Position numbers and translations under genes: made by a program. A stretch of DNA of 64,000 nt from Humibacillus xanthopallidus (lineage in GTDB: Bacteria > Actinomycetota > Actinomycetes > Actinomycetales > Dermatophilaceae). Numbering within the stretch: the first letter of the stretch is position 1; each line of letters opens with the position of its first letter. The DNA lies in NCBI RefSeq assembly GCF_006716675.1, contig NZ_VFPM01000001.1:186001-250000 (forward strand), in the 5' to 3' direction. Under the pieces are notes generated by a model. That model ran no database searches. It was not told the origin of the DNA and saw only the letters and a program-made list of their open reading frames with translations. Of this stretch, positions 25,283-34,381 are shown one piece after another.

Positions 25283-25558
25283 ATGGGTGTAGCTGGGGGT
25301 CCACGTCACGCTGTTCACTTGTCAACCTGCGGCCTCGCGAGACCACAGTATGCCTTGGTAACGACGGCGCGGTCCAAGCCATTCCCGACGGCCGGTTGAC
25401 AGGCCTCGGCCGGCGTGCGCGACGGGCCCGCCGCGGCGTGGACGCGAGCGGATGCCGCGGGTGCACCCCACTAGGCTGCCGTCGTGGTCGCCGAGGACCA
25501 CACCCCGCGACGCCGCTGTCGTGGGAGCGTGCAGACCGCCCCCACCCCTGGAGGTCCG

Positions 25559-28500
25559 ATGTTCCGCAAGGTGCTCGTCGCCAACCGAGGCGAGATCGCC
25601 GTCCGAGCCTTCCGGGCCGCGACCGAGCTGGGGGCGCGCACCGTCGCCGTCTTCCCCTACGAGGACCGCAAGAGCGAGCACCGGCTCAAGGCCGACGAGG
25701 CCTACCAGATCGGCGAGGAGGGCCACCCGGTCCGCGCCTACCTCGACCACGAGGCGATCGTCGCCCAGGCCGTCGAGGCCGGCGCCGACGCGATCTATCC
25801 CGGCTACGGCTTCCTCTCGGAGAACCCGCTCCTCGCGGAGGCCTGCGACGCGGCCGGCATCACCTTCATCGGGCCGCCGGCGTCGGTGCTGCACCTCACC
25901 GGCAACAAGGCGCGCGCCATCGCGGCCGCCCGCGCCGCGGGCCTGCCGACGCTGCGAGGCTCCGAGCCCGGCACCGACCTCGACGCCCTCGAGGTCGCCG
26001 CTGCCGAGATCGGCTTTCCCGTCTTCGTCAAGGCCGTCTCCGGCGGCGGCGGTCGCGGTATGCGTCGCGTCGAGTCCCAGCAGGGGCTGCGAGACGCGCT
26101 CGAGGCGGCACAGCGCGAGGCCGAGTCGGCCTTCGGGGACCCGACCCTCTACCTCGAGGAGGCCGTGGTCAACCCGCGCCACATCGAGGTGCAGGTGCTC
26201 GCCGACAGCACGGGTGAGGTCGTCCACCTCTACGAGCGCGACTGCTCCCTCCAGCGGCGTCACCAGAAGGTCGTCGAGATCGCGCCGGCCCCCAACCTCG
26301 ACGCCGACACCCGGGCCGGCATGTGCGCCGACGCCGTCGCGTTCGCACGCTCGATCGGCTACGTCAACGCCGGCACGGTCGAGTTCCTCCTCGGCGAGGA
26401 CGGGCGCTACGTGTTCATCGAGATGAACCCCCGCATCCAGGTCGAGCACACGGTCACCGAGGAGGTGACCGACCTCGACCTCGTCGTCATGCAGATGCAG
26501 ATCGCGTCAGGCGAGACCTTCGAGTCGATGGGCCTGCGCCAGGATGACATCGCGACCAAGGGCTTCGCGATGCAGTGCCGCATCACGACGGAGGACCCGG
26601 CCAACGGCTTCCGGCCCGACGCCGGCACGATCACCGTCTACCGCTCCGCCGGCGGCGGCGGGGTGCGGCTCGACGGTGGCACCGTCTTCGTCGGCGCGGA
26701 GGTGAGCGCCCACTTCGACTCGATGCTCGTCAAGCTCACCTGCCGGGGTCGCACCTTCCCGATCGCCGTGCGCCGGGCCCGACGAGCCCTCGCCGAGTTC
26801 CGCATCCGCGGCGTCTCGACCAACATCTCCTTCCTCGAGGCCGTCCTGGCAGACCCGGTCTTCCAGCAGGGTCTTGCCACGACCTCGTTCATCGACGAGC
26901 GGCCGCAGCTGCTCGCCTCGCGGGTGAGCGCCGACCGCGCGACCAAGCTGCTCACCTACCTCGCCGACGTCACCGTCAACCAGCCCAACGGGCCTGTCAC
27001 GACGCGAATCCGGCCGCGCAGCAAGCTGCCCCAGCTGCCCGACGGTCCGGTGCCCGAGGGCGCCCGTGACCGGCTCCTCGCCCAGGGTCCGGCCGCCTTC
27101 GCCCGTGCGTTGCGTGAGGCCAACGACGTCGCGGTCACCGACACGACCTTCCGCGACGCCCACCAGTCGCTCCTCGCGACCCGGATGCGCACGCGCGACC
27201 TGCTGCACGTGGCGCAGCACGTCTCGTACCTCACGCCGCAGCTTCTCTCGATGGAGGCCTGGGGAGGTGCGACCTACGACGTCGCCCTGCGCTTCCTCGC
27301 GGAGGACCCGTGGGAGCGGCTCGCCGCCCTGCGCGAGGCGATGCCCAACATCCCGCTGCAGATGCTGCTCCGCGGCCGCAACACGGTCGGCTACACGCCG
27401 TACCCGACGGCCGTCACCGACGCGTTCGTGCGCGAGGCGGCCCGCACGGGCCTCGACATCTTCCGCATCTTCGACTCGCTCAACGACGTGTCCCAGATGC
27501 GTCCGGCCGTCGAGGCGGTCCTCGAGACGAACACGACGGTGGCCGAGGTCGCGCTCTGCTACACCGGCAACCTGCTCTCGCCCGGTGAGAAGCTCTACAC
27601 GCTCGACTACTACCTCCGTCTCGCCGAGCAGATCGTCGACACCGGCGCCCACGTGCTCGCGATCAAGGACATGGCCGGTCTGCTGCGCGCCCCCGCGGCC
27701 GCGACCCTCGTGCGGGCCCTGCGCGAGCGCTTCGACCTGCCGGTCCACCTGCACACCCACGACACCGCGGGCGGCCAGATCGCGACGCTGCTCGCGGCGA
27801 TCGACGCCGGCGTCGATGCCGTCGACGCCGCGACCGCCACGATGGCCGGCACGACGAGCCAGCCCTCGCTCTCGGCCCTCGTCGCCGCCACCGACGACAC
27901 CGCCCGCCCGACCGGCCTCGACATCGAGAACGTCTTCGCGCTCGAGCCCTACTGGGAGTCGGTGCGCCACCTCTACCGGCCCTTCGAGTCGGGCCTCGAC
28001 TCCCCCACCGGCCGGGTCTACTTCCACGAGATCCCCGGTGGCCAGCTGAGCAACCTGCGCCAGCAGGCCATCGCGCTGGGCCTGGGCGACCGCTTCGAGG
28101 CCATCGAGGACATGTATGCCGCGGCCAACCGGATCCTCGGCAACATCGTCAAGGTGACGCCGAGCTCCAAGGTCGTCGGCGACCTCGCCCTCGCCCTCGT
28201 CGGTGCGGGCGCCGATCCGAAGGACTTCGAGGACGACCCGCAGCGCTTCGACATCCCCGACTCCGTCATCGGCTTCCTCAACGGCGAGCTCGGCGACCCA
28301 CCCGGCGGCTGGCCGGAGCCCTTCCGCACCAAGGCCCTCGCCGGCCGTCAGGCCAAGCCCCGCCTCACCGAGCTCACCCCCGAGCAGGAGGAGTCGCTCG
28401 CGAGCGCGCCTCGCCGGACCCTCAACGAGCTGCTCTTCCCCGGCCCGACGAAGGAGTTCGAGAGCTCGCGCGAGTCCTACGGCGACCTCTCGGTGCTCGG

Positions 28501-28936
28501 CACGGTCGAGTTCCTCCACGGTCTCGAGCCGGGCGCGGAGTACGAGGTCGAGATCGAGCAGGGCAAGCGCCTGCTCATCGGCGTGCAGTCGGTCGGCGAC
28601 GCAGACCCCAAGGGCATGCGCACGGTCATGTGCACGCTCAACGGGCAGTTCCGTCCGATCCAGGTGCGCGACCGCGGGGTCGAGGCCGACGTGAAGTCCG
28701 CCGAGAAGGCCGACCCCGGCGCGGCGGGTCAGGTGGCCGCGCCCTTCGCCGGCGTCGTCACGCTCAACGTGGCAGAGGGCGACACCGTCGAGCCGGGTGG
28801 CGTCGTCGCAACGATCGAGGCGATGAAGATGGAGGCCAACATCACCTCGACCACGGGCGGCACGGTGTCGCGCGTCGCCATCGGGGCCCACCAGCAGGTC
28901 GAGGGCGGCGACCTCCTCGTCGTCATCACCGCCTGA
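25559..28936 (+). CDS. pyc: Pyruvate carboxylase
   Basis: A 1125-aa biotin enzyme that carboxylates pyruvate to oxaloacetate, feeding the TCA cycle. The biotin carboxylase domain (about 1-455) opens with MFRKVLVANRGEIAVRA and has GGGGRGMR as ATP-grasp loop and FIEMNPRIQVEH. The carboxyltransferase domain (about 520-800) has TDTTFRDAHQSLLATRMR and LHTHDTAG, the metal-site HTH. The C-terminal biotinyl domain carries the EAMKME motif, with the biotinylated Lys near residue 1090. The ATG at 25559 has GGAGGT at 25550-25555; the longer upstream frame lacks support. It is full length and intact. It faces the DUF2207-type gene tail to tail. Confidence 0.97.
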   Translation: MFRKVLVANRGEIAVRAFRAATELGARTVAVFPYEDRKSEHRLKADEAYQIGEEGHPVRAYLDHEAIVAQAVEAGADAIYPGYGFLSENPLLAEACDAAGITFIGPPASVLHLTGNKARAIAAARAAGLPTLRGSEPGTDLDALEVAAAEIGFPVFVKAVSGGGGRGMRRVESQQGLRDALEAAQREAESAFGDPTLYLEEAVVNPRHIEVQVLADSTGEVVHLYERDCSLQRRHQKVVEIAPAPNLDADTRAGMCADAVAFARSIGYVNAGTVEFLLGEDGRYVFIEMNPRIQVEHTVTEEVTDLDLVVMQMQIASGETFESMGLRQDDIATKGFAMQCRITTEDPANGFRPDAGTITVYRSAGGGGVRLDGGTVFVGAEVSAHFDSMLVKLTCRGRTFPIAVRRARRALAEFRIRGVSTNISFLEAVLADPVFQQGLATTSFIDERPQLLASRVSADRATKLLTYLADVTVNQPNGPVTTRIRPRSKLPQLPDGPVPEGARDRLLAQGPAAFARALREANDVAVTDTTFRDAHQSLLATRMRTRDLLHVAQHVSYLTPQLLSMEAWGGATYDVALRFLAEDPWERLAALREAMPNIPLQMLLRGRNTVGYTPYPTAVTDAFVREAARTGLDIFRIFDSLNDVSQMRPAVEAVLETNTTVAEVALCYTGNLLSPGEKLYTLDYYLRLAEQIVDTGAHVLAIKDMAGLLRAPAAATLVRALRERFDLPVHLHTHDTAGGQIATLLAAIDAGVDAVDAATATMAGTTSQPSLSALVAATDDTARPTGLDIENVFALEPYWESVRHLYRPFESGLDSPTGRVYFHEIPGGQLSNLRQQAIALGLGDRFEAIEDMYAAANRILGNIVKVTPSSKVVGDLALALVGAGADPKDFEDDPQRFDIPDSVIGFLNGELGDPPGGWPEPFRTKALAGRQAKPRLTELTPEQEESLASAPRRTLNELLFPGPTKEFESSRESYGDLSVLGTVEFLHGLEPGAEYEVEIEQGKRLLIGVQSVGDADPKGMRTVMCTLNGQFRPIQVRDRGVEADVKSAEKADPGAAGQVAAPFAGVVTLNVAEGDTVEPGGVVATIEAMKMEANITSTTGGTVSRVAIGAHQQVEGGDLLVVITA

Positions 28937-28941
28937 TCGCA

Positions 28942-28967
28942 GGCCCCCAGCAACGGAGTCGGGGGCC
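28942..28967. terminator. Hairpin between convergent pyc and membrane-protein genes
   Basis: GGCCCCC (28942-28948) pairs with GGGGGCC (28961-28967) over a 12-base loop, 6 bases after the pyc stop. It could serve both converging genes. Confidence 0.55.
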
Positions 28968-29008
28968 AGCGCTTGCGGATCCGGGTGGCCTGCGGGTGGC
29001 TCGCCGGC

Positions 29009-31027
29009 CTACCAGGAGCCGGACGAGGAGCCGCCGCCACCGCCACCGCTGAAGCCGCCCCCACCCGAGAAGCCGGACGAGCCGCTCGAGCCGGGCGTCG
29101 AGGTGAAAGTGCCCGTCGAGGTCGTCGAGAACGAGTCGACGCCGTTCGCGATGCTCGTGAAGTCGGGCATCGTCGCGCCGCTCCACAGGTACCACGACGG
29201 CATGACGAGCGGCTGCCCCGCCGCCTCGGCGGCCTGGGCAACCTTCGCGAACGTCGAGGCCCACCGGTCCGCGACACCGAAGACGACGGCATACGGCAGG
29301 TAGCGGCTGAAGACGTTGCTCGCCTCCTCGAACTCGATCTGACCGGCCTCGGCGGTGACGAGGTACTCCTTGAAGCCGAGCGACTGGGCGAGCACGGCCG
29401 AGCCCTCCGCGGTCTTGGCGGCCATGCGGCGGCCGAGCAGCGTGACGATGCCGCCCGAGACGATGAGGCCCGCAGCGAGCGCGAACCCGCCGGTGAAGCC
29501 GGTGCCGACGATCGCCTGCAGCGCGCCCTGCCCGAAGAAGAGCAGGAGGAAGCCGCCGACGACGAGCAGCATGCCGAAGCCCTGCCAGACACCGCGCTGG
29601 GCCTCGGGGGAGGTGCGGAACCAGTGCCGGCGCACGACCTCGCGGTACATCTCGGCCTGGATGGCCTTGAGGGTGCTCGCGAAGGTGTTCTTCAGCTCGG
29701 AGAGGACGACGACGTCGCCGCGGCTGCCGAAGACGCCGTCGAGCAGCTTGCGCTCGTAGGGCAGGAGCCGGTCGTCGCTCGGCCCGGGCTGACGCGTCAG
29801 CGTCCAGTCGGTGCGGCTGAAGAACCCGCTCCCGGCGTTCTCCTCGATGGTGAGGTAGCCCCGCACGGCGAGGTCGATGATCGTCGCCGAGACGTCGATC
29901 GGGTTGGCCGTCTCGTCGATGATCGTGCCGACCATGCCGGGCTGGACTCCAGCCGGCGGCTGGAACTGCACGGCCACCGTCGTGTGGCCACCCCTCACCG
30001 TGGGCGCACCGACAGCGGTGGGGGTGCCGTCTCCACTGGCCCCGGAGCCGGAGGACGGTGAGAGACCGGGGGTGAGGTCGGCATACCGCTCGTCACGGCC
30101 GCGGGTCCACACGAGGGTGCCCATGACCGCGAGGGCGAGGACGGGCGCTCCGATGCCGGCGACCCAGGCGGCCGCGTTGAGGGCGGGCGCAGCCGCCGAG
30201 CCGACGGAGCTCGCGCTGTCGCCCTCGAGCACGACGGGCTGCACCGAGTCGAACGCCGCGGCCGGGTAGGAGGCGAGGATGGACATGGCGTCGCCGCTCA
30301 CGAGGTTGGCCGCAGCGAAGGTCGAGGGCTCGCCCGCTCGAGCGGCGCAGGCGGTCGTGGAGCCCTGGGGGCCCTGGAAGCAGGCGACCTTCGTCGACGC
30401 GTCCGGCGCCTTGACCTCGATCTGCACCGCATCGCGGGCCGTCGTCTCGTTCGTGCCGAAGACGTTGTAGTACAGCTCGACGGTGCTCGCCTGGTCACTG
30501 CTCGTCGCCGGCTTGCCGTCGGCCGTGATCGGGTTGAGCACGTCGTGCAGCGTGTAGGCCACGACGTAGACCTGTGTGCCGCTCGTGTACTCGGTCGGCG
30601 AGCCGATGCGGATCTCCTGCGCGGCCCCGTTGTCGCTCACCCGGAACTCGTCGGGCGCGCCCGAGGGGCTCGACACCTCGACGTCGGTGAGGTCGAAGTA
30701 GCGGTAGCGGCCGGGCTCGTCGTTCCAGCCCATCCGCACGATGATGTTGCGGAAGATGCCGTGCCGCTCCTGCCCCGGCGGGAAGCGCCAGGTGATCGTC
30801 TCGGTGACGCGCATGCTGCCGTCAGTCTGCACGTCGTAGACGGCCTTGAACGACTGCATCCCCTCACCGGTCGCGCTCGACGCCGCGACGGCGGTCGACG
30901 GCAGGAGCAGGAGCACGGCTGCCGCGAAGAGCAGGGCGAGCACTCCACCGCGTCCCGTCGCGCGGGGCCGACGCGAGCCCCCCGTCGCTGCCACGCCTCG
31001 GCGGTGGGCCGCCCTCGATCCGGTCAT
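29009..31027 (-). CDS. DUF2207-type predicted membrane protein
   Basis: A 672-aa protein with a basic N-terminus and signal-like helix (about 28-50), then a beta-rich exported domain (YDVQTDGSMRVTETITWRF, IFRNIIVRMGW) characteristic of DUF2207. A membrane segment follows near 275-295, a cytoplasmic winged-helix-like part (IIDLAVRGYLTIEEN), a pair of membrane segments near 490-545, and a C-terminal Gly/Ser-rich tail (SGGGGFSGGGGGGSSSGSW). The function of this family is unknown; it is widespread in actinobacteria. The ATG at 31027 has GGAGG upstream; the longer frame starting at 31078 is less likely. Confidence 0.85.
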   Translation of the reverse strand: MTGSRAAHRRGVAATGGSRRPRATGRGGVLALLFAAAVLLLLPSTAVAASSATGEGMQSFKAVYDVQTDGSMRVTETITWRFPPGQERHGIFRNIIVRMGWNDEPGRYRYFDLTDVEVSSPSGAPDEFRVSDNGAAQEIRIGSPTEYTSGTQVYVVAYTLHDVLNPITADGKPATSSDQASTVELYYNVFGTNETTARDAVQIEVKAPDASTKVACFQGPQGSTTACAARAGEPSTFAAANLVSGDAMSILASYPAAAFDSVQPVVLEGDSASSVGSAAAPALNAAAWVAGIGAPVLALAVMGTLVWTRGRDERYADLTPGLSPSSGSGASGDGTPTAVGAPTVRGGHTTVAVQFQPPAGVQPGMVGTIIDETANPIDVSATIIDLAVRGYLTIEENAGSGFFSRTDWTLTRQPGPSDDRLLPYERKLLDGVFGSRGDVVVLSELKNTFASTLKAIQAEMYREVVRRHWFRTSPEAQRGVWQGFGMLLVVGGFLLLFFGQGALQAIVGTGFTGGFALAAGLIVSGGIVTLLGRRMAAKTAEGSAVLAQSLGFKEYLVTAEAGQIEFEEASNVFSRYLPYAVVFGVADRWASTFAKVAQAAEAAGQPLVMPSWYLWSGATMPDFTSIANGVDSFSTTSTGTFTSTPGSSGSSGFSGGGGFSGGGGGGSSSGSW

Positions 31028-31141
31028 CGCTGCCTCCACGTCCTTGGTCCCTGCATCCTGACACTCGACGGTGGCCACGACCCAGCGGTTCCGGACATGT
31101 CGCAGGTCCCGTTCCTGACGGCCCTCGTCGTTCTGCGGCGT

Positions 31142-31193
31142 CGTTCCGCTGCGGCGTTCCGCTGCGGCGTTCAGCGGCGGCGTTCAGCGGCGG
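31142..31193. repeat. Four 13-base tandem units at the smpB 3' end, with dyad symmetry
   Basis: CGTTCCGCTGCGG occurs at 31142-31154 and 31155-31167, and CGTTCAGCGGCGG at 31168-31180 and 31181-31193. CCGCTG in the first pair complements CAGCGG in the second, so the array can fold into nested hairpins. It overlaps the smpB stop and probably acts as its terminator. Confidence 0.65.
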
Positions 31194-31657
31194 CGGTTCG
31201 CGGCGCTCATCGCGCGCTGGGCCTCGCGGTTGTCCTGCCGCTCGCGCAGGGCGTGCCGCTTGTCGTACTCCTTCTTGCCGGTCGCGATCGCGATCTCGAC
31301 CTTGGCGCGGCCGTCCTTGAAGTAGAGCGCGAGCGGCACGATGGTGCGCCCGCTCTCGCGCGTCTTGTGGGCGATCTTCTCGAGCTCGGCGCGGTGCAGG
31401 AGCAACTTGCGCTTGCGGCGCGGGGCGTGGTTGTTCCACGTGCCGTTGAGGTACTCGGGGATGTGGACGTTCTCGAGATAGAGCTCGTCACCGGTGAACA
31501 TCGCGAAGCCGTCGACGAGCGAGGCCCGACCCATGCGCAGGGCCTTGACCTCGGTGCCGGAGAGCACGATGCCTGCCTCGAAGGTGTCCTCGATGAGGTA
31601 GTCGTGACGCGCCTTGCGGTTGCTCGCGATGAGCGAGCGCCCCTTCTCCTTCGGCAC
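31184..31657 (-). CDS. smpB: tmRNA-binding protein SmpB
   Basis: A 157-aa protein that delivers tmRNA to stalled ribosomes. Family signatures are [40 protein letters not shown] and [14 protein letters not shown]; the basic C-terminal tail ([15 protein letters not shown]) enters the empty mRNA channel. I chose the GTG at 31657 (VPKEKGRSL), which has AGGAGGG 9 bases upstream and matches the usual family start. Another GTG at 31684 would add 9 residues and lose that ribosome site. It lies downstream of the ftsE-ftsX-M23 group. Its partner ssrA lies 6 kb away, with pyc and a membrane protein in between. Confidence 0.95.
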   Translation of the reverse strand: MPKEKGRSLIASNRKARHDYLIEDTFEAGIVLSGTEVKALRMGRASLVDGFAMFTGDELYLENVHIPEYLNGTWNNHAPRRKRKLLLHRAELEKIAHKTRESGRTIVPLALYFKDGRAKVEIAIATGKKEYDKRHALRERQDNREAQRAMSAANRRR

Positions 31658-31848
31658 CGGACCGTTCCCTCCTGCTCGTGCCACGGCTCTCGCAGCGTCC
31701 CCACGCTACCCGAGAGGGGCTGCGCTCCCCGACTCGGTTTCTCCCGTATGCCGTGGGGCGGGGTAGGTGGGACGCGTCACCAGCTGTGGCAGTCGGGTCG
31801 CCAAGGCCGAGCGCGAGGGCCGCGGCGCCCGTCTGGGCACCGCGGGCC

Positions 31849-33396
31849 TCACAGCCACGAGCGCGGGTTGACGGGCGTGCCGTCCTCGTAGACGCCGAAG
31901 TGCAGGTGGCAGCCCGTCGAGTAGCCCGTCGTCCCGGAGTAGCCGATGAGCTGGCCGCGGTTGACGCTCCCGCTGAACTTCACGATGGACGTGAGGTGGT
32001 TGTAGGTCGTCACGAGGTCGACGCCGCGGTGGATGCCGTGGTCGATGACGACCTGGTTGCCCCACCCGCTGGCGCGCCAGCCCGCACGGATGATGTCACC
32101 CGGCGCGGCGGCATACACCGGGGTGCCGCAGGGGATGCCCCAGTCGAGGCCGTCGTGCAGCATCCACTTGTGCAGCACGGGGTGCCACCGCATGCCGAAG
32201 CCAGAGGTCGTCGGCCCGACGGCGGGGTACGACAGGTAGTTCGAGGGTGTGGTGTTGGTGGGCACCGTCACGGGGGGCGGGGTCCTCGGGGTGTACTTCC
32301 TGCCCGCCTTGGCCGCGGCGGCCGCCTTGGCCCGCTCGGCCCGGATCTGGGCCTGGCGCTCGCGCTCGAGCTTGGCCTTGAGGGCGGCGATGCGCTTCTG
32401 CTCGGCGATGCGGGCGAGGCGGGCCCGCTCGACGAGGATCGCCTGGAGCCGCGCCGACTCGGCGCGGGCCGAGGCGAGGTCGGCGGCCTCGTTCTGCTTC
32501 TGCTCGTTGAGGTCGGCGGCATAGGCGACCTGCTGACCCTTGAGGGTGTCGAGCTCGGTCTTGGCCGCTGCCGCGTTGGCGGCGGCCGTCACGGCGTTGT
32601 TCTTGGCGACGACGGCCTGGTTCTTCGCCTGGGTCGCGGCTGCGGCGGCGGACTCGGCGGCGGCGAGGGCGGCCTCCGCCTGGCGCTTCAGCTCGGCGAT
32701 CTCGCCACGCACCGAGGTGAGGTAGGAGCGGGTCGAGGTGTTGTCGGCCGTCATCGCGGCGAGCTTGTCGATGGTGTCGCTCGCAACCGTGCTCGCCGTG
32801 TCGGCCATGACGAGCCGGTTGGCGAAGTCCTCGGGTGACGTCGAGCCGAAGACGAGGCCGAGCTGCGACTCCTGCCCCGCCCCCTGGAAGACCTCTGCTG
32901 CGTAGGAGTCGAGCGCGTCCTGGCTCGACACGAGCTCGGTGGCGCTCTTCGCGAGCTTCTCCTTGGCCCGCTGCTCGTTCGCCTGGGCGACGGCGAGCTT
33001 CTGGGCGACCTGCTCGTTGTGGGCGCGGGCGCGGGCCTCGGCGGCGATGGCCCGGCGCTCCGTGGCCTCGGCCGCGGCCTGCGCTGCCTCGGCCTGGCGC
33101 TGCGCGGCCTGGGCCGAGGCGACCCGCTGCTGCGCGATGGGCAGAGCCGCGTTGGTCCGCTGGAGGTTGACGTAGGCGGTGGCCAGCTTGGTGTTCGTGC
33201 CCTCGAGCTGCTGGCCGAGGGCAGCGATGCGCTGGTCGTTCTTCTTCTTCTGGTCCGAGATCGAGTCGGCGCGCGCCACGAGGGCGGAGCCGAGCGAGAT
33301 CGAGCACGCGACGACGAGACCGGCGGCCGTCAGCGTGGTTGCTGCCGACACCTCTCGCTTCTGTCTCTTGTGCCACATAGGCTTCATTGGTACCAC
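31849..33396 (-). CDS. M23 murein hydrolase with long coiled coil (EnvC-like FtsEX partner)
   Basis: A 515-aa exported protein: signal anchor near 18-43, coiled coil from about 45 to 365 with Ala-, Gln- and Lys-rich heptads, a Pro/Thr linker, and a C-terminal M23 (LytM) domain of about 130 aa. The zinc ligands are present: HDGLDWG (H-x3-D) and HLHFGVY (H-x-H). In this layout the coiled coil docks on the extracellular loop of FtsX, and ATP use by FtsE triggers wall hydrolysis at the septum. It follows ftsX by 67 bases. Start is a GTG at 33396; an ATG at 33387 is equally possible. Confidence 0.88.
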   Translation of the reverse strand: MVPMKPMWHKRQKREVSAATTLTAAGLVVACSISLGSALVARADSISDQKKKNDQRIAALGQQLEGTNTKLATAYVNLQRTNAALPIAQQRVASAQAAQRQAEAAQAAAEATERRAIAAEARARAHNEQVAQKLAVAQANEQRAKEKLAKSATELVSSQDALDSYAAEVFQGAGQESQLGLVFGSTSPEDFANRLVMADTASTVASDTIDKLAAMTADNTSTRSYLTSVRGEIAELKRQAEAALAAAESAAAAATQAKNQAVVAKNNAVTAAANAAAAKTELDTLKGQQVAYAADLNEQKQNEAADLASARAESARLQAILVERARLARIAEQKRIAALKAKLERERQAQIRAERAKAAAAAKAGRKYTPRTPPPVTVPTNTTPSNYLSYPAVGPTTSGFGMRWHPVLHKWMLHDGLDWGIPCGTPVYAAAPGDIIRAGWRASGWGNQVVIDHGIHRGVDLVTTYNHLTSIVKFSGSVNRGQLIGYSGTTGYSTGCHLHFGVYEDGTPVNPRSWL

Positions 33397-33463
33397 AGGA
33401 CCCGCCTGTTGGGGAGGGCCTTGACCTCATTCGCCCCCGTTCGGACCGCTTCGTGGCCTCTCG

Positions 33464-34369
33464 TCAGACGCGCAGGTAGCGCCTCAGGGTGACCCACGAG
33501 GTGACGGAGGAGAGCACGACGACGCCGCCGATGATGAACGGCGCGACGTAGAGGACGTCGGCCACCCCGATGAAGGCCGTGTCGGTGAGGGTCTCGGAGA
33601 GGAAGCCGACGACGCCGTAGCGCACCGTCGCCCAGAGCATCCCCATCGCCAGCGCCGCGCCGAGGACGCTCGCGATGACCGTCTCCATGACGAACGGGAA
33701 GCGGATGGTGAAGTTCGAGGCTCCGACGAGCCGCATGATCCCGGTCTCGCGTCGCCTGCTGAAGGCCGTCTGACGGATGGTCGTCGAGATGAGCATGACG
33801 GCGGCGAGCACCATGAGCGAGGACAGCGCGATGGCGGCCCACGAGACGGTGTTCATGAAGGTGAAGAACTTCTCGAGGAGCTTCTTCTGGTCCTGCACGT
33901 CGGCGACCCCGGGCATGCCCTTGATGGAGCTCGCGACGACGTCGAACTTGCTCGGGTCGCTGAGGTTGACCCGGTAGGAGTCGGCGAAGTACGACTCACC
34001 CGCCCGGGCGAGCGGGGAGTTCTGGTACGTCTGCTTGAAGCGGTCGAAGGCCTCGTCGCGCGACTCGTAGAAGACCTGCGAGACCGTGGGCTTGAGGGCG
34101 TCGAGCTCGGCGCGGATCGCCGTGCGCTGGGCATCGGTCGTCGGCTCGCCGGCGCAGTTGGTGAAGCGCGTCTTCTCGGCGCAGAGCAGCACGGTCACCT
34201 GGACGCGGTCGTACCAGTAGTCCTTCATCGTGTCGACCTGCCGCTGGCCCATGAGACCGAGGCCGAGCAGGTACATCGAGATCATCGTGACGATGACGAC
34301 CGAGAGGGCCATCGAGAGGTTGCGGCGCAGACCGTTGCCGATCTCGCCGAGGAGGAACTGGATGCGCAT
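33464..34369 (-). CDS. ftsX: Cell division permease-like protein FtsX
   Basis: A 301-aa protein with four membrane segments (about 20-42, 172-195, 220-245 and 270-292) and a large extracellular loop (about 45-168) between the first two, the standard FtsX layout. RRRETGIMRLVGAS is the conserved cytoplasmic segment that contacts FtsE. With FtsE it transmits ATP hydrolysis to the murein hydrolase encoded next. A pair of Cys in the loop (LLCAEKTRFTNCAG) is frequent in actinobacterial homologues. It begins 12 bases after ftsE. Confidence 0.95.
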   Translation of the reverse strand: MRIQFLLGEIGNGLRRNLSMALSVVIVTMISMYLLGLGLMGQRQVDTMKDYWYDRVQVTVLLCAEKTRFTNCAGEPTTDAQRTAIRAELDALKPTVSQVFYESRDEAFDRFKQTYQNSPLARAGESYFADSYRVNLSDPSKFDVVASSIKGMPGVADVQDQKKLLEKFFTFMNTVSWAAIALSSLMVLAAVMLISTTIRQTAFSRRRETGIMRLVGASNFTIRFPFVMETVIASVLGAALAMGMLWATVRYGVVGFLSETLTDTAFIGVADVLYVAPFIIGGVVVLSSVTSWVTLRRYLRV

Positions 34370-34381
34370 CTCGTCTCCTGC

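Larger units (their letters stand above)
24889..25316. repeat. 16-bp perfect inverted repeat flanking the tmRNA gene
   Basis: GAACAGCGTGACGTGG at 24889-24904 is the exact reverse complement of 25301-25316. The arms sit 11 bases outside the mature 3' end and 18 bases outside the mature 5' end of ssrA. A partial extra copy of the left arm (GAACAGCGTG) lies at 24872-24881. A 16-base exact match this close is far beyond chance. Confidence 0.75.

Noticed and set aside
25396..25401. TTGACA as -35 of a pyc promoter
   Set aside because: No -10-like sequence is found at the proper distance.
25484..25558. Upstream GTG start for pyc adding 25 residues
   Set aside because: The ATG at 25559 has a strong ribosome site and gives the standard family N-terminus; the added part is not protein-like.
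26507..28891. Leftward frame of 794 codons inside pyc
   Set aside because: Antisense to an intact pyruvate carboxylase with all catalytic motifs.
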